From the NCBI RefSeq assembly GCF_046600715.1, contig NZ_JBJMAV010000002.1, positions 186,001 to 250,000 on the forward strand: a stretch of DNA of 64,000 nucleotides, in the 5' to 3' direction. Both the position numbers and the translations under genes were made by a program. This DNA is from Lysobacter_C viscosus (GTDB lineage Bacteria > Pseudomonadota > Gammaproteobacteria > Xanthomonadales > Xanthomonadaceae). Below the pieces are notes generated by a model. The model was given only the letters and a program-made list of their open reading frames with translations, made no database searches and was not told the origin of the DNA. The number at the start of each line of letters is the position of its first letter. Positions within the stretch are counted from its first letter, which is position 1. Shown here one piece after another: positions 26,033 to 33,827 of this stretch.

Positions 26033-26878
26033 ATGACCTCCGAGCCCACCGCCTCGCCCGCCCTGCCCACCGTCGCCTTCGTCGGTGGCGGCAACATGGC
26101 CCGCAGCCTGATCGGCGGCATGGTCGCGCGCGGCGCCGACCCCGCCAGCATCCGCGTCGCCGAGCCCGATGACACCACCCGCCAGGCGCTGCGTGCCGAC
26201 TTCGGGGTGGCCACGTTCCGCGAGGCGCGTGAAGCCGCCGATGGCGCATCGATCTGGGTGTTCGCGGTCAAGCCGCAGGTGATGCGGGTGGTCTGCGACG
26301 GCATGCGCGAACTGGCGGCGGCGCACCCCCCGCTGGCGATCTCGGTTGCCGCTGGCATCACCAGCTCGCAGGTGGATGCGTGGCTGGGCGGTTCGGCCGC
26401 GATCGTGCGCAGCATGCCCAATACGCCCGCGCTGCTCGGCGCCGGTGTCACCGGCCTGTTTGCCAGCCCTGGCGTGTCCGACGAGCAGCGGGCGCAGGCC
26501 GACGCGCTGATGGGAACGGTCGGGCAGACGGTGTGGATCCACGACGAGGCGCAAATGGACGCGGTCACCGCCGTCTCCGGCAGTGGCCCGGCGTATGTCT
26601 TCCTGCTGGCCGAAGCGATGCAGGCGGCCGGGGAAGCACAGGGCCTGCCGGGCGACGCCGCGCGCACGCTCGCCGCGCACACCCTACTGGGGGCGGCGCG
26701 GATGCTGGTGGAGTCGGGCGAGCCTGCGGATGTGCTGCGCAAGCGTGTTACCTCGCCTGGTGGCACCACCCATGCGGCCATCGAAACCTTCGAGGCCGGC
26801 GGACTGCGCGGGCTGGTGGACCAGGCGGTGGCTGCGGCGACCCGCCGTGGCCGTGAACTCTCGGCGGCCAACGAGTGA
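26033..26878 (+). CDS. proC: pyrroline-5-carboxylate reductase
   Basis: Last step of proline synthesis (P5C to proline with NAD(P)H). From the ATG at 26033 (CGAGGAG upstream) it has 281 residues. The Rossmann motif VAFVGGGNMARSLIGGM is at the N-terminus, followed by FAVKPQVM, the GSGPAYVFLLAEAM stretch and the signature KRVTSPGGTTHAAIETFE. Its TGA overlaps a GTG of the next gene. Confidence 0.96.
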   Translation: MTSEPTASPALPTVAFVGGGNMARSLIGGMVARGADPASIRVAEPDDTTRQALRADFGVATFREAREAADGASIWVFAVKPQVMRVVCDGMRELAAAHPPLAISVAAGITSSQVDAWLGGSAAIVRSMPNTPALLGAGVTGLFASPGVSDEQRAQADALMGTVGQTVWIHDEAQMDAVTAVSGSGPAYVFLLAEAMQAAGEAQGLPGDAARTLAAHTLLGAARMLVESGEPADVLRKRVTSPGGTTHAAIETFEAGGLRGLVDQAVAAATRRGRELSAANE

Positions 26879-26883
26879 CCCCC

Positions 26884-27405
26884 ATGCACGACACCCGTCC
26901 CTCCCTGCACAGATTGCGCGCCGCCCACTGGCTCCCGGTGGTCCTGCTGCCGGCGTTGCTGGCCGCCACGGCATGCGGCCGTGAACCGTCGGCGATGGTC
27001 GACAGCGCCTCCCCCGCGGGCACTGCCATGCAGGAGGCCACGGTCCGCTCCGGCGACGTGACGATTCGCGCCAGCGTCGTGCCCACCAGCGCCATTTCAG
27101 AACAGGTGGCCCGCCAGTACGGCATCGAGCGCGACCCGGCCAACGTGCTGCTGCTGGTAGGCGTGCGCCAGGGTCCGGAGATGCAGGAAACCGCGCTGCC
27201 GGCACGCATCACCGCCACCGCCACCGACCTGCGCGGCGTGGTGCAGCCGTTGGATCTGCGTGAAGTGCGCAGCGGCGGGTTGATCGACTACGCCGGCGTG
27301 GCCCGGGTGTCGCCACCGGACACATTGCGCTTCGACCTGGTGATCCAGCGCGAAAGCGGGGCCACAAGCACGATGCAGTTCACCCGCGACATCTTCCCGC
27401 GCTGA
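26884..27405 (+). CDS. DUF4426 lipoprotein
   Basis: A 173-residue exported protein of the DUF4426 type that follows proC in many gammaproteobacteria. It has a signal peptide with lipobox-like ATAC, a spacer, then the beta-sandwich domain (VRSGDVTIRASVVPTSAI, GIERDPANVLLLVGVRQG, DTLRFDLVIQRES). The function is unknown. The ATG at 26884 is chosen; a GTG at 26875 that overlaps the proC stop (GTGA) would add three residues and cannot be excluded. Confidence 0.85.
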   Translation: MHDTRPSLHRLRAAHWLPVVLLPALLAATACGREPSAMVDSASPAGTAMQEATVRSGDVTIRASVVPTSAISEQVARQYGIERDPANVLLLVGVRQGPEMQETALPARITATATDLRGVVQPLDLREVRSGGLIDYAGVARVSPPDTLRFDLVIQRESGATSTMQFTRDIFPR

Positions 27406-27423
27406 GAGCCAGCGAAAGTCGGC

Positions 27424-28443
27424 CTACTCGAGTGATGCGCAGGCCGGATGCGGCGCGCGTGCGCCCGCGCGCTCCAGCTCATCCCGGGTCTCGGCCAGGC
27501 GTTCGCGCCAGGCGCTGTCGGCATCCAGTGCCGCCTCCACGGCCTGCAGGCGCGCGCGCGCCTGGCTGAGGCACCCCAGTTCCCCCAGGACGCTGGCCTG
27601 GTTGTTGCCCAGGACCACGTCGGTCGGCGCGTGTGCCAGCCCGGCCTGGAAATGGCGCGCAGCGTCCACGCGATCACCGGCCGCGTAGGCCTGGTTGCCC
27701 ATCGCAAGGTGGGCACGCGGCTCGGTCGGCCAACGTTGAAGTGCGGCGACATAGGCCGGTCGCGCGGCTTGCGCACCGGCGACCGCCTCGAAATCCGCGA
27801 CGGCGGCCAGGTAGGCGGCGGGCTCGGCCCGCGCGGGCAGTTGCCCGGGCCGCAGGCTTACCAGACCCCAACGCCCGGCCCAGTCCCAGGTCCGCAGGAA
27901 CCGCGGCGCCGGCATCTCCAGGCCCTGTTCGGTCCCGCTGTTGAGCACCAGTGTATTGGCGTCGCGATCGGTGCCGGTGACCACCGCGTAATGCCAGCGC
28001 GGGAACGTGCGCACCAGCAGGTTCTGCAGTACCAGCACCGGCCGCCCCTCGCCCAGTTCCGCCAGCAACGCGTCGGTGGTGGGCTGGATCACGAACGGGA
28101 TGCGACCGGCGCGCCGGGTCGCGCCGACCAGTTCAAGCTGGAGGCTTCCTTGGCGCCCCGGCAGGTAGACCTGCGGCGCCAGTGCTTCGGGACCGGTTTC
28201 CACGCCACTTGCACCCAGGATCGTCGCCAGCGCAGCGGGACCGCACTGGTACTCGGTCTGTGGGTGGAACGGGATATCCGGGAGGACGCCGTCGGGCACG
28301 GCGACCGCGTCGCGTGGCGGCGCCTGCAACGTCCACGCCGGGTTGACCGAGCACCCCGTGGCAGCCAGTACGAACGCCGCCACGAGGGCGGCGCAAGGAA
28401 AAAACCCCGGACCTGCGGCCCGGGGTTGCAACGGATGCGGCAT
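27424..28443 (-). CDS. PA2778-like cysteine peptidase with TPR tail
   Basis: A 339-residue C39-like cysteine peptidase. After a signal peptide with lipobox ATGC, the catalytic Cys lies in TEYQCGPAALATIL and the His in RWHYAVVTGTD, followed by the Asn/Asp of NTLVLNSG. A TPR-like region follows (about 215-320), with an AHLAMGNQAYAAGDRVDAARHFQ repeat. Substrate unknown; members are bacteriocin-peptidase relatives kept in a pair with PA2779-like membrane proteins. The start overlaps the upstream stop (TGATG). A terminator-like hairpin lies just inside the 5' end (see 28399-28427). Confidence 0.85.
   Translation of the reverse strand: MPHPLQPRAAGPGFFPCAALVAAFVLAATGCSVNPAWTLQAPPRDAVAVPDGVLPDIPFHPQTEYQCGPAALATILGASGVETGPEALAPQVYLPGRQGSLQLELVGATRRAGRIPFVIQPTTDALLAELGEGRPVLVLQNLLVRTFPRWHYAVVTGTDRDANTLVLNSGTEQGLEMPAPRFLRTWDWAGRWGLVSLRPGQLPARAEPAAYLAAVADFEAVAGAQAARPAYVAALQRWPTEPRAHLAMGNQAYAAGDRVDAARHFQAGLAHAPTDVVLGNNQASVLGELGCLSQARARLQAVEAALDADSAWRERLAETRDELERAGARAPHPACASLE
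28399..28427 (-). terminator. terminator-like hairpin inside the 5' end of the PA2778-like gene
   Basis: On the minus strand AACCCCGG pairs with CCGGGGTT around a nine-base loop and runs straight into a T-rich end (six T in all). It lies 16 to 44 bases after the ATG at 28443, so it can fold only when ribosomes are absent. It may terminate after the PA2779-like gene or act as a translation-coupled attenuator. Confidence 0.65.
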
Positions 28444-28817
28444 CAGACGCGATTGAAGATGTTGGTGACGCCGACCAGCTCAAGGATCAGCAGCACCACG
28501 AACACCACGCCGATCACCGCCAGTGCGCTGCCGCCGGCGGGCATGCGGTCCAGCTCGCCCTGCAGTTGCATCAATTCGGCATCGCTGAGCGACGCAACGC
28601 GGGCGTCGGCGTCGGCCGGGTCCACGCCCAGGTGCTGCATCGCCTTGCGAACTTCATCGCGGGCCAGCGAATCGCGCACGCGGGTTTCGGTGGCATCGCG
28701 CATCTCGGCAGAAAGTGCCTGCTGGGTGCTGATGACGGCGGCTGAAGCGGTACCGGCCACGCCCTGGAACACGAAGGCAACGATCAACAGCGGCATTACG
28801 ATGAGCTTGCGGAACAT
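28443..28817 (-). CDS. PA2779-like small membrane protein
   Basis: A 124-residue protein of the PA2779 family: signal peptide or first membrane segment (RKLIVMPLLIVAFVFQGVAG), an acidic helical periplasmic part (TQQALSAEMRDATETRVRD, VASLSDAELMQLQGELDRMP) and a C-terminal membrane helix (LAVIGVVFVVLLILELVGV). The function is unknown. It is found directly upstream of the PA2778-like peptidase in Pseudomonas and relatives, and may be its partner or substrate (inference). The start ATG at 28815-28817 fits; the much longer frame upstream is antisense to other genes. Confidence 0.85.
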   Translation of the reverse strand: MFRKLIVMPLLIVAFVFQGVAGTASAAVISTQQALSAEMRDATETRVRDSLARDEVRKAMQHLGVDPADADARVASLSDAELMQLQGELDRMPAGGSALAVIGVVFVVLLILELVGVTNIFNRV

Positions 28818-28870
28818 GGTGGTCTCCAGTCGTCGGGGTGCAGGCGATATGCCATACCCGGCGTGAAGGG

Positions 28871-29692
28871 CTACTCCACGTTTCGGGACGGAGAGGCCGC
28901 GGCCCTCCCCTTCCAACGCTGCACGATGTCGGCGATGGCCTGCACGCCATCGGTCAGTGCCGCAGGACCGGGCTGCAGGATGAGGGGCGACTTCACCTCG
29001 TGCAGTTCGCCGTCGCGCACCGCCGGGATCGCATCCCAGCCGGGCCGTGCCGCCACCCGGTCCGGGCGGAACTTCTTGCCGCACCATGAGCCGATGATGA
29101 TGTCGGGCGCACGTCGTACCACCTCGTCGGCATCGGCCAGGATGCGCGCCTTCGCAAGCGGCTCGACCGAGCGCTCGGGGAAGATGTCCTCGCCACCGGC
29201 GATGCGCACCAGTTCGGCGACCCACTGGATCCCGGTGATGGGTGGCTCGTCCCACTCCTCGAAATACACCCGCGGCCGCTGCGGCACCACGGCCGCCTGC
29301 GCGGCAATGGCGTCGAGCCCACGGCGGAGCTCGTCGGCATACGCTGCTGCACGCTCGCCCGCCCCCACCAGTGCGCCCAGCCGGCGGATGTAGTCGAGGA
29401 TGCCGTCGACGCTGCGGTGGTTGCTGATCCACACCTCCACGCCGCGGCGGATCAGCTCGGCGGCGATGTCGGCCTGGATGTCGGAGAAACCGACCACGAA
29501 GTCCGGTTGCAGGTCCAGGATCCGCTCGATCTTCGCGCTGGTGAACGCACTGACCTTGGGCTTCTCGCGGCGCGCACGGGTCGGACGAACGGTAAAGCCG
29601 CTGATGCCGACGATGCGGTCCTGCTCGCCCAGTGCGTACAGGGTTTCGGTGGGCTCCTCGGTCAGGCAGACGATGCGCCGCGGGCCCACCAT
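28871..29692 (-). CDS. BtuF-like periplasmic-binding-fold protein (cobalamin/metal-chelate binding)
   Basis: A 273-residue protein with the helical-backbone substrate-binding fold of BtuF/FepB proteins: RRIVCLTEEPTETLYALGEQ, VGISGFTV, ILDLQPDFVVGFSD, and DELHEVKSPLILQPGPAALTDG at the end. It begins at the ATG at 29690-29692 without any signal peptide, so it may be cytosolic or be exported by an unusual route. Family members are annotated as cobalamin-binding. No ABC permease or ATPase and no B12 riboswitch is near. The start overlaps the pdxH stop (ATGA). Confidence 0.82.
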   Translation of the reverse strand: MVGPRRIVCLTEEPTETLYALGEQDRIVGISGFTVRPTRARREKPKVSAFTSAKIERILDLQPDFVVGFSDIQADIAAELIRRGVEVWISNHRSVDGILDYIRRLGALVGAGERAAAYADELRRGLDAIAAQAAVVPQRPRVYFEEWDEPPITGIQWVAELVRIAGGEDIFPERSVEPLAKARILADADEVVRRAPDIIIGSWCGKKFRPDRVAARPGWDAIPAVRDGELHEVKSPLILQPGPAALTDGVQAIADIVQRWKGRAAASPSRNVE

Positions 29693-30306
29693 CACGGGTA
29701 CAGCATCCGCACCGACCACTCACCCGCGGCGTCGGCTTCGTACAGGTGGCGCTCGTGCAGGCGGAACTGCGCGCCGTACCAGAACTCGATGTGCCCGGGC
29801 CTGACCCGCAACCCCGTCCAACGATGCGGGCGTGGAATGTCGCGGCCCTCGAACTCATGCTCGACCTGCTCGATGCGCTCGGCGAAGCGCGACACCGGGG
29901 CCAGGGTTTCGGATTGCTTGGATGCCCAGGCACCCACCTGGCTGCCGCGCGGACGCGTGGCGAAGTAGGCGTCGGCCTCTTCGTCGGACACGATCTCCAC
30001 CGCGCCCTCGATCCGCACCTGCACGCCGTCGCGCACGCGTGGCCAATGGAACAACAGCGCCGCATGCGGGTTGGCCTGCAGCTCGCGGCCCTTGCGACCG
30101 TCCAGGTGGGTGTAGAAAACGAAGCCCCGCGCATCATGGGCCTTGAGCAGGACGGTGCGGGCCGATGGCCGGGCGTCCAGCGCGGCGGTCGCCAGCACCA
30201 TCGCGGTGGGATCCGGCTCACCGGAGGTACCGGCCTCCGCAAAGAGGCGGTCGAAGGTGGCCAGGGCCTCGGTAAGCAGCGGGGGCGGTGCCGGGATCGT
30301 CTTCAT
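29692..30306 (-). CDS. pdxH: pyridoxamine 5'-phosphate oxidase
   Basis: An FMN enzyme that makes pyridoxal phosphate from PNP or PMP. The 204 residues contain ARTVLLKAHDARGFVFYTHLDGRKG (FMN binding, near 50-75), RGSQVGAWASKQS and the C-terminal signature RWTGLRVRPGHIEFWYG with LHERHLYE. The N-terminal extension of E. coli PdxH is shortened. It is divergent from the kinase gene at 30324 with only 17 bases between starts, so promoters must lie inside the flanking genes. Confidence 0.95.
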   Translation of the reverse strand: MKTIPAPPPLLTEALATFDRLFAEAGTSGEPDPTAMVLATAALDARPSARTVLLKAHDARGFVFYTHLDGRKGRELQANPHAALLFHWPRVRDGVQVRIEGAVEIVSDEEADAYFATRPRGSQVGAWASKQSETLAPVSRFAERIEQVEHEFEGRDIPRPHRWTGLRVRPGHIEFWYGAQFRLHERHLYEADAAGEWSVRMLYP

Positions 30307-30323
30307 CGCCCTATTGTGTGCGC

Positions 30324-31130
30324 ATGGCCGCGCCACCGCACCTGCCCGCCCCCGATTACCCCGGATCGTTCGTCGAACGCGTCGATACCTGGATGCAGGC
30401 ATCGGGCCGACAGGTGACTGCCATTGCCGGACTGCAGGGGACCGGGAAATCAACACTCGCCGCGCAGTTGGAACGCCGTGCAACCGGTCGGGGCGAGCGC
30501 CTGGCGGTGCTGTCGATCGACGACTTCTACCTGGGCCGGCGCGAGCGGTTGAAGTTGGGCCGCGAGGTGCACCCACTGCTGGCCACGCGCGGGCCACCAG
30601 GCACCCACGACGTGACGCTGGCATGCGAGGTGATCGATGCCCTGGTCGCCGGACACACGGTGCGCCTGCCCCGGTTCGACAAGATCGCCGACCGCCGGCT
30701 ACCGCCCTCGCGCTGGCCTCGGATCGCTGCCGATCGCGTCCTCCTGGAAGGCTGGTTCCTGAAAGTACCCGCGCAGTCGCCCGACCAGTTGGCCGAGCCG
30801 GTGAACGCGCTGGAGCGCACGGAAGACCCCGACGGCACGTGGCGTACCTGGTGCAACCGCGCACTTGCCGAGGACTACCCGGCGCTGTGGCGGCGCCTGC
30901 CTTGGCTGCTGTTCCTGCGCGGCCCGGGATTCGAGACCGTGCCGGCGTGGCGCTGGCAGCAGGAGCAGAGCCTGCAGGCGGCCAACCCGCGGCGCGCAAC
31001 GATGTCGCGCCCGCAGGTGGATCGTTTCGTACGGTTGTTCGAGCGGGTCAGCCGACACGCACTGGCGACGCTTCCGACCATCGCGCAGCACACGGTGCGG
31101 CTGGATGCGTTGCGGCGCCCGCTGGACTGA
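30324..31130 (+). CDS. P-loop kinase, D-glycerate 3-kinase-like
   Basis: A 268-residue P-loop kinase of the GLYK/YGR205W group. Walker A is GLQGTGKSTLAAQL near residue 35; LSIDDFYLGRRERL is the lid/substrate region, RGPPGTHDV follows and the catalytic motif is LPRFDKIADRR. The late VDRFVRLFERVSRHALATLP segment also matches plant-type glycerate kinases. Substrate not proven; glycerate is the best guess. The ATG at 30324 is almost leaderless relative to the divergent pdxH start. Confidence 0.85.
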   Translation: MAAPPHLPAPDYPGSFVERVDTWMQASGRQVTAIAGLQGTGKSTLAAQLERRATGRGERLAVLSIDDFYLGRRERLKLGREVHPLLATRGPPGTHDVTLACEVIDALVAGHTVRLPRFDKIADRRLPPSRWPRIAADRVLLEGWFLKVPAQSPDQLAEPVNALERTEDPDGTWRTWCNRALAEDYPALWRRLPWLLFLRGPGFETVPAWRWQQEQSLQAANPRRATMSRPQVDRFVRLFERVSRHALATLPTIAQHTVRLDALRRPLD

Positions 31131-31182
31131 GCGGCCGCCAGCGCTTTGCCGCGCGGCCACTCGCCCAGGATCGTCGGACCGG

Positions 31183-31386
31183 TTACTCGACGACGAATGT
31201 CACCCGCAGATTGACGCGCCATTCGGTCACGCTGCCGTCGGCGGAGGTGACGACCTTGGTCTCGCTGATCCACGCACCCTGGATGTTCTTCACCGATTCG
31301 GCGCACTTCTTGAGGCCGGTCTTCACCGCATCCTCCACGCTCACCTTGGATGAGGCGGTAAGTTCGATCACCTTTGCAACTGCCAT
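31183..31386 (-). CDS. dodecin family flavin-binding protein
   Basis: A 67-residue dodecin that forms hollow dodecamers and stores flavins. It starts MAVAKVIELTASSKVSVEDAV and contains the beta-strand NIQGAWISETKVVTSADG, with the conserved Trp used to stack FMN/riboflavin, then VTEWRVNLRVTFVVE. Length matches the family (65-70). Stands alone between the glycerate-kinase-like gene (convergent) and aroK (divergent). Confidence 0.95.
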   Translation of the reverse strand: MAVAKVIELTASSKVSVEDAVKTGLKKCAESVKNIQGAWISETKVVTSADGSVTEWRVNLRVTFVVE

Positions 31387-31505
31387 GACGGTCTCCTGCT
31401 GATGGGGGGCACTCCGCTACTCGCGGCACGCCCGGGAGCGCCACCCTAGGCGCCCGCACGTTAAGCGCATGCAGTCGTGGCCGCTGGCCGGCGCCGCCCT
31501 GCGAT

Positions 31506-31511
31506 TAGAAT
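31506..31511 (+). promoter_or_regulatory. -10-like TAGAAT just before aroK
   Basis: TAGAAT ends seven bases before the aroK ATG, so a transcript starting from it would be leaderless or nearly so. No clear -35 is visible. Similar isolated boxes are found before other genes in this window. Confidence 0.4.
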
Positions 31512-31517
31512 CGCGGC

Positions 31518-32078
31518 ATGAATCCGGCGTCCAACCTGATCCTCGTAGGCCCCATGGGTGCGGGCAAGTCCTGCATCGGCCGGCGCCTGGCCGAGCGATT
31601 CGGCATGCGGCTGGTCGACGCCGACCAGGAGGTCGAACGCCGCACCGGCGCACCGATCCCGACGATCTTCCAATGCGAGGGCGAATCCGGCTTCCGCGCC
31701 CGCGAGCGCACCACGCTGGCCGAGCTGCTGGAGCAGGACGGCATCGTGCTGGCGACCGGCGGCGGCGCGGTGCTGGATCCGCAGACGCGCGAACGGCTGC
31801 GCACCCGCGGCTTCGTGGTGCACCTGCACCTGGCGCCGTTGCAACAGCTGCAGCGGCTGGCACGGGACCGCACCCGCCCGCTGCTGGCGCGGCCCGATCG
31901 CGAAGCGGTATTGAACGAGCTGGCCGAGCTGCGTGATCCGCTGTATGCCGAGGTTGCAGACCTTCGCTATGACACCGGCCGGCTGACCGCCGCGGCTGCC
32001 ACCGACCACCTGGCAGACCTGCTGGATACGCGGTGGCAACGCACGCACGCGCCAGCGGGCAGCGGAGTATCGACGTGA
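31518..32078 (+). CDS. aroK: shikimate kinase
   Basis: Phosphorylates shikimate in the chorismate pathway. The 186 residues have Walker A GPMGAGKSCIGRRLAERFG near residue 11, the shikimate-binding FRARERTTLAEL with its Arg residues, and the LATGGGAVL motif near 80, followed by the lid Arg region RDRTRPLLARPD. Its TGA overlaps the aroB GTG (GTGA at 32075-32078), the standard aroK-aroB pair. Confidence 0.96.
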   Translation: MNPASNLILVGPMGAGKSCIGRRLAERFGMRLVDADQEVERRTGAPIPTIFQCEGESGFRARERTTLAELLEQDGIVLATGGGAVLDPQTRERLRTRGFVVHLHLAPLQQLQRLARDRTRPLLARPDREAVLNELAELRDPLYAEVADLRYDTGRLTAAAATDHLADLLDTRWQRTHAPAGSGVST

Positions 32079-33199
32079 ACACACCGCTGGACTTGACGCC
32101 ACCGCTGGAGGTGGACGTCGGTGGCGCGGCCCCCTACCGCATCGCCATCGGTGCCGGCCTGCTCGACCAGGGCCCTCGCCTGGCTGCCCCCGTGCGCGGC
32201 CGCCACGCGCTGATCGTCAGCGACAGCCATGTGGCACCGCTGTATGCCGAACGGCTGGAAACCGCATTGCTCGCGGCGCGGCCCGGCATCGCCATCGCCC
32301 GCTTCGTCATGCCGGCCGGCGAGCACGAGAAGACCCTCGCGAACTTTGGCCAATGCCTCGAGCACCTGGGCCGACTCGGCGCCACCCGCGATGCGTGCGT
32401 GTTCGCGCTGGGCGGGGGCGTGGTCGGCGACCTGGCCGGCTTCGCGGCGGCGTGCTGGATGCGCGGCATCGACATCGTGCAGGTCCCCACGACGCTGCTG
32501 GCCATGGTGGACTCCTCGGTCGGCGGAAAGACCGCGGTCGACCTGCCGGCGGGCAAGAACCTGGTGGGTGCGTTCCACCCGCCCCGCGCGGTGGTTGCCG
32601 ACACCGCGACGCTGGCGACACTGCCCGACCGCGAACTGCGCGCCGGCCTGGCCGAGGTGGCCAAGTACGGGGCGATCCTCGACGCCGGCTTCCTTGCCTG
32701 GCTGGAGGCCAACACGGGCGCGCTGCTGTCACGCGACGACCACGCACTGGCGGGCGCGATCGCCCGCTCGTGCCGTTACAAGGCCGCCGTGGTGGAACGC
32801 GACCCGTTCGAGCGCGGCGATCGTGCGCTGCTCAACTTCGGCCATACCTTTGGCCACGCGATCGAGGCCGAGCAGGGCTACTCGGGCAGTGGCGCGGGCC
32901 TGAACCACGGCGAGGCGGTTTCGGTCGGGATGGTACTGGCCGCGCGGCTGTCGGCCCGGCTCGGCCTGGCCCCGGATGCGGACGCCGATCGACTGCAGCG
33001 CCTGCTGGCGGCCCTGGACCTGCCCGTCGACGTTCCCGCCGGCCTGTCGCCCGACGCCCTGCTGGCGCGCATGCGCCTGGACAAGAAGGCCGCGGCTGAC
33101 GGGTTGCGCTTCGTCCTGTGGGACGGCGCCGGCCGCGCGCGGGTGGTGGCGGGCGTCGACGAGGCCGAAGTGTTGGACGTGCTGGCGCAGCGCAGCTAA
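32075..33199 (+). CDS. aroB: 3-dehydroquinate synthase
   Basis: Closes DAHP to 3-dehydroquinate with NAD+ and a divalent metal. From the GTG at 32075 (overlapping aroK) it has 374 residues. NAD-binding ALGGGVVGDLAGFAAA is near 110, and the conserved QVPTTLLAMVDSSVGGKTAVD follows. Metal ligands are the Glu of LAEVAKYGAI and the His residues in NFGHTFGHAIE and LNHGEAVSVGM. Confidence 0.97.
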   Translation: MNTPLDLTPPLEVDVGGAAPYRIAIGAGLLDQGPRLAAPVRGRHALIVSDSHVAPLYAERLETALLAARPGIAIARFVMPAGEHEKTLANFGQCLEHLGRLGATRDACVFALGGGVVGDLAGFAAACWMRGIDIVQVPTTLLAMVDSSVGGKTAVDLPAGKNLVGAFHPPRAVVADTATLATLPDRELRAGLAEVAKYGAILDAGFLAWLEANTGALLSRDDHALAGAIARSCRYKAAVVERDPFERGDRALLNFGHTFGHAIEAEQGYSGSGAGLNHGEAVSVGMVLAARLSARLGLAPDADADRLQRLLAALDLPVDVPAGLSPDALLARMRLDKKAAADGLRFVLWDGAGRARVVAGVDEAEVLDVLAQRS

Positions 33200-33210
33200 C
33201 CGCACCTTCG

Positions 33211-33377
33211 CAGGAGGGACGTCAGCCGCGACCCAACGCCGCCATCGGCGAGCCTGTAGGAGCGACGCCAGTCGCGACCCACCTTCCCCCGCGGCGACGG
33301 ATCGCGACTGACGTCGCTCCTACAACACGTCCCCTTGGGAGCGGGGAGACCGCGATCGCGGCTGAAGCCACTCTCCC
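33211..33377. repeat. REP cluster I (four GTAGGAGCG-type palindromes)
   Basis: Four related palindromic units lie after aroB: 33211-33234 and 33255-33280 forward (GTAGGAGCGACGCCAGTCGC in the second), and 33300-33324 and 33354-33377 inverted (GATCGCGACTGACGTCGCTC in the third). The outer two are degenerate. They are of the same family as the clusters at 40.7 and 51.8 kb. Confidence 0.85.
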
Positions 33378-33442
33378 GGGGAGGAACCCGGCAACGGTCG
33401 GCGCGACGCCCGTCTGCCCCCAGCCGCTACAATCCCCGCCCC

Positions 33443-33697
33443 ATGCGACTGCTCATGCAACAACGGCCCGATGGCCCCGAGGCGCCGCGCTTCGTGCAAC
33501 TGATGCTGCAACCCGACCTGCTGGGCGGGTGGACGCTGGTGCGCGAGTCCGGCCTGATGGGAGGACGCAGCCAATTGCGGCGCGAGCAGTTCCTGGACCG
33601 CGAAAGCGCGTTCGCCGCGCTCGAGCAGGCGCGCGATGCACAGCTCAAGCGCGGGTTCCAGCTGATGTTCACGCAGGGCGAACCCGGGCGTTCGTGA
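33443..33697 (+). CDS. stand-alone WGR-domain protein
   Basis: An 84-residue protein that is almost only a WGR domain: MRLLMQQRPDGPEAPRFVQL, then LLGGWTLVRESGLMGGRSQL with the Trp-x-x-x-Arg-Glu-x-Gly signature in slightly altered form, then AFAALEQARDAQLKRGFQL. WGR domains in PARPs and MolR-type proteins are thought to bind nucleic acid. No partner domain is fused. The start ATG at 33443 lies shortly after a TACAAT box (33428-33433). Function unknown. Confidence 0.85.
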   Translation: MRLLMQQRPDGPEAPRFVQLMLQPDLLGGWTLVRESGLMGGRSQLRREQFLDRESAFAALEQARDAQLKRGFQLMFTQGEPGRS

Positions 33698-33827
33698 CCG
33701 GCGCCGTCGACGGGCCACCCGCGACCGTGCCGTCCGGCCATGGATGGCCTGCACCGCCTGTTCCAATTTGGATCTGTCTCGCCAGCGACGGCTGCCACGC
33801 ACTTCCGTAACCCCACCCGGACACCCG

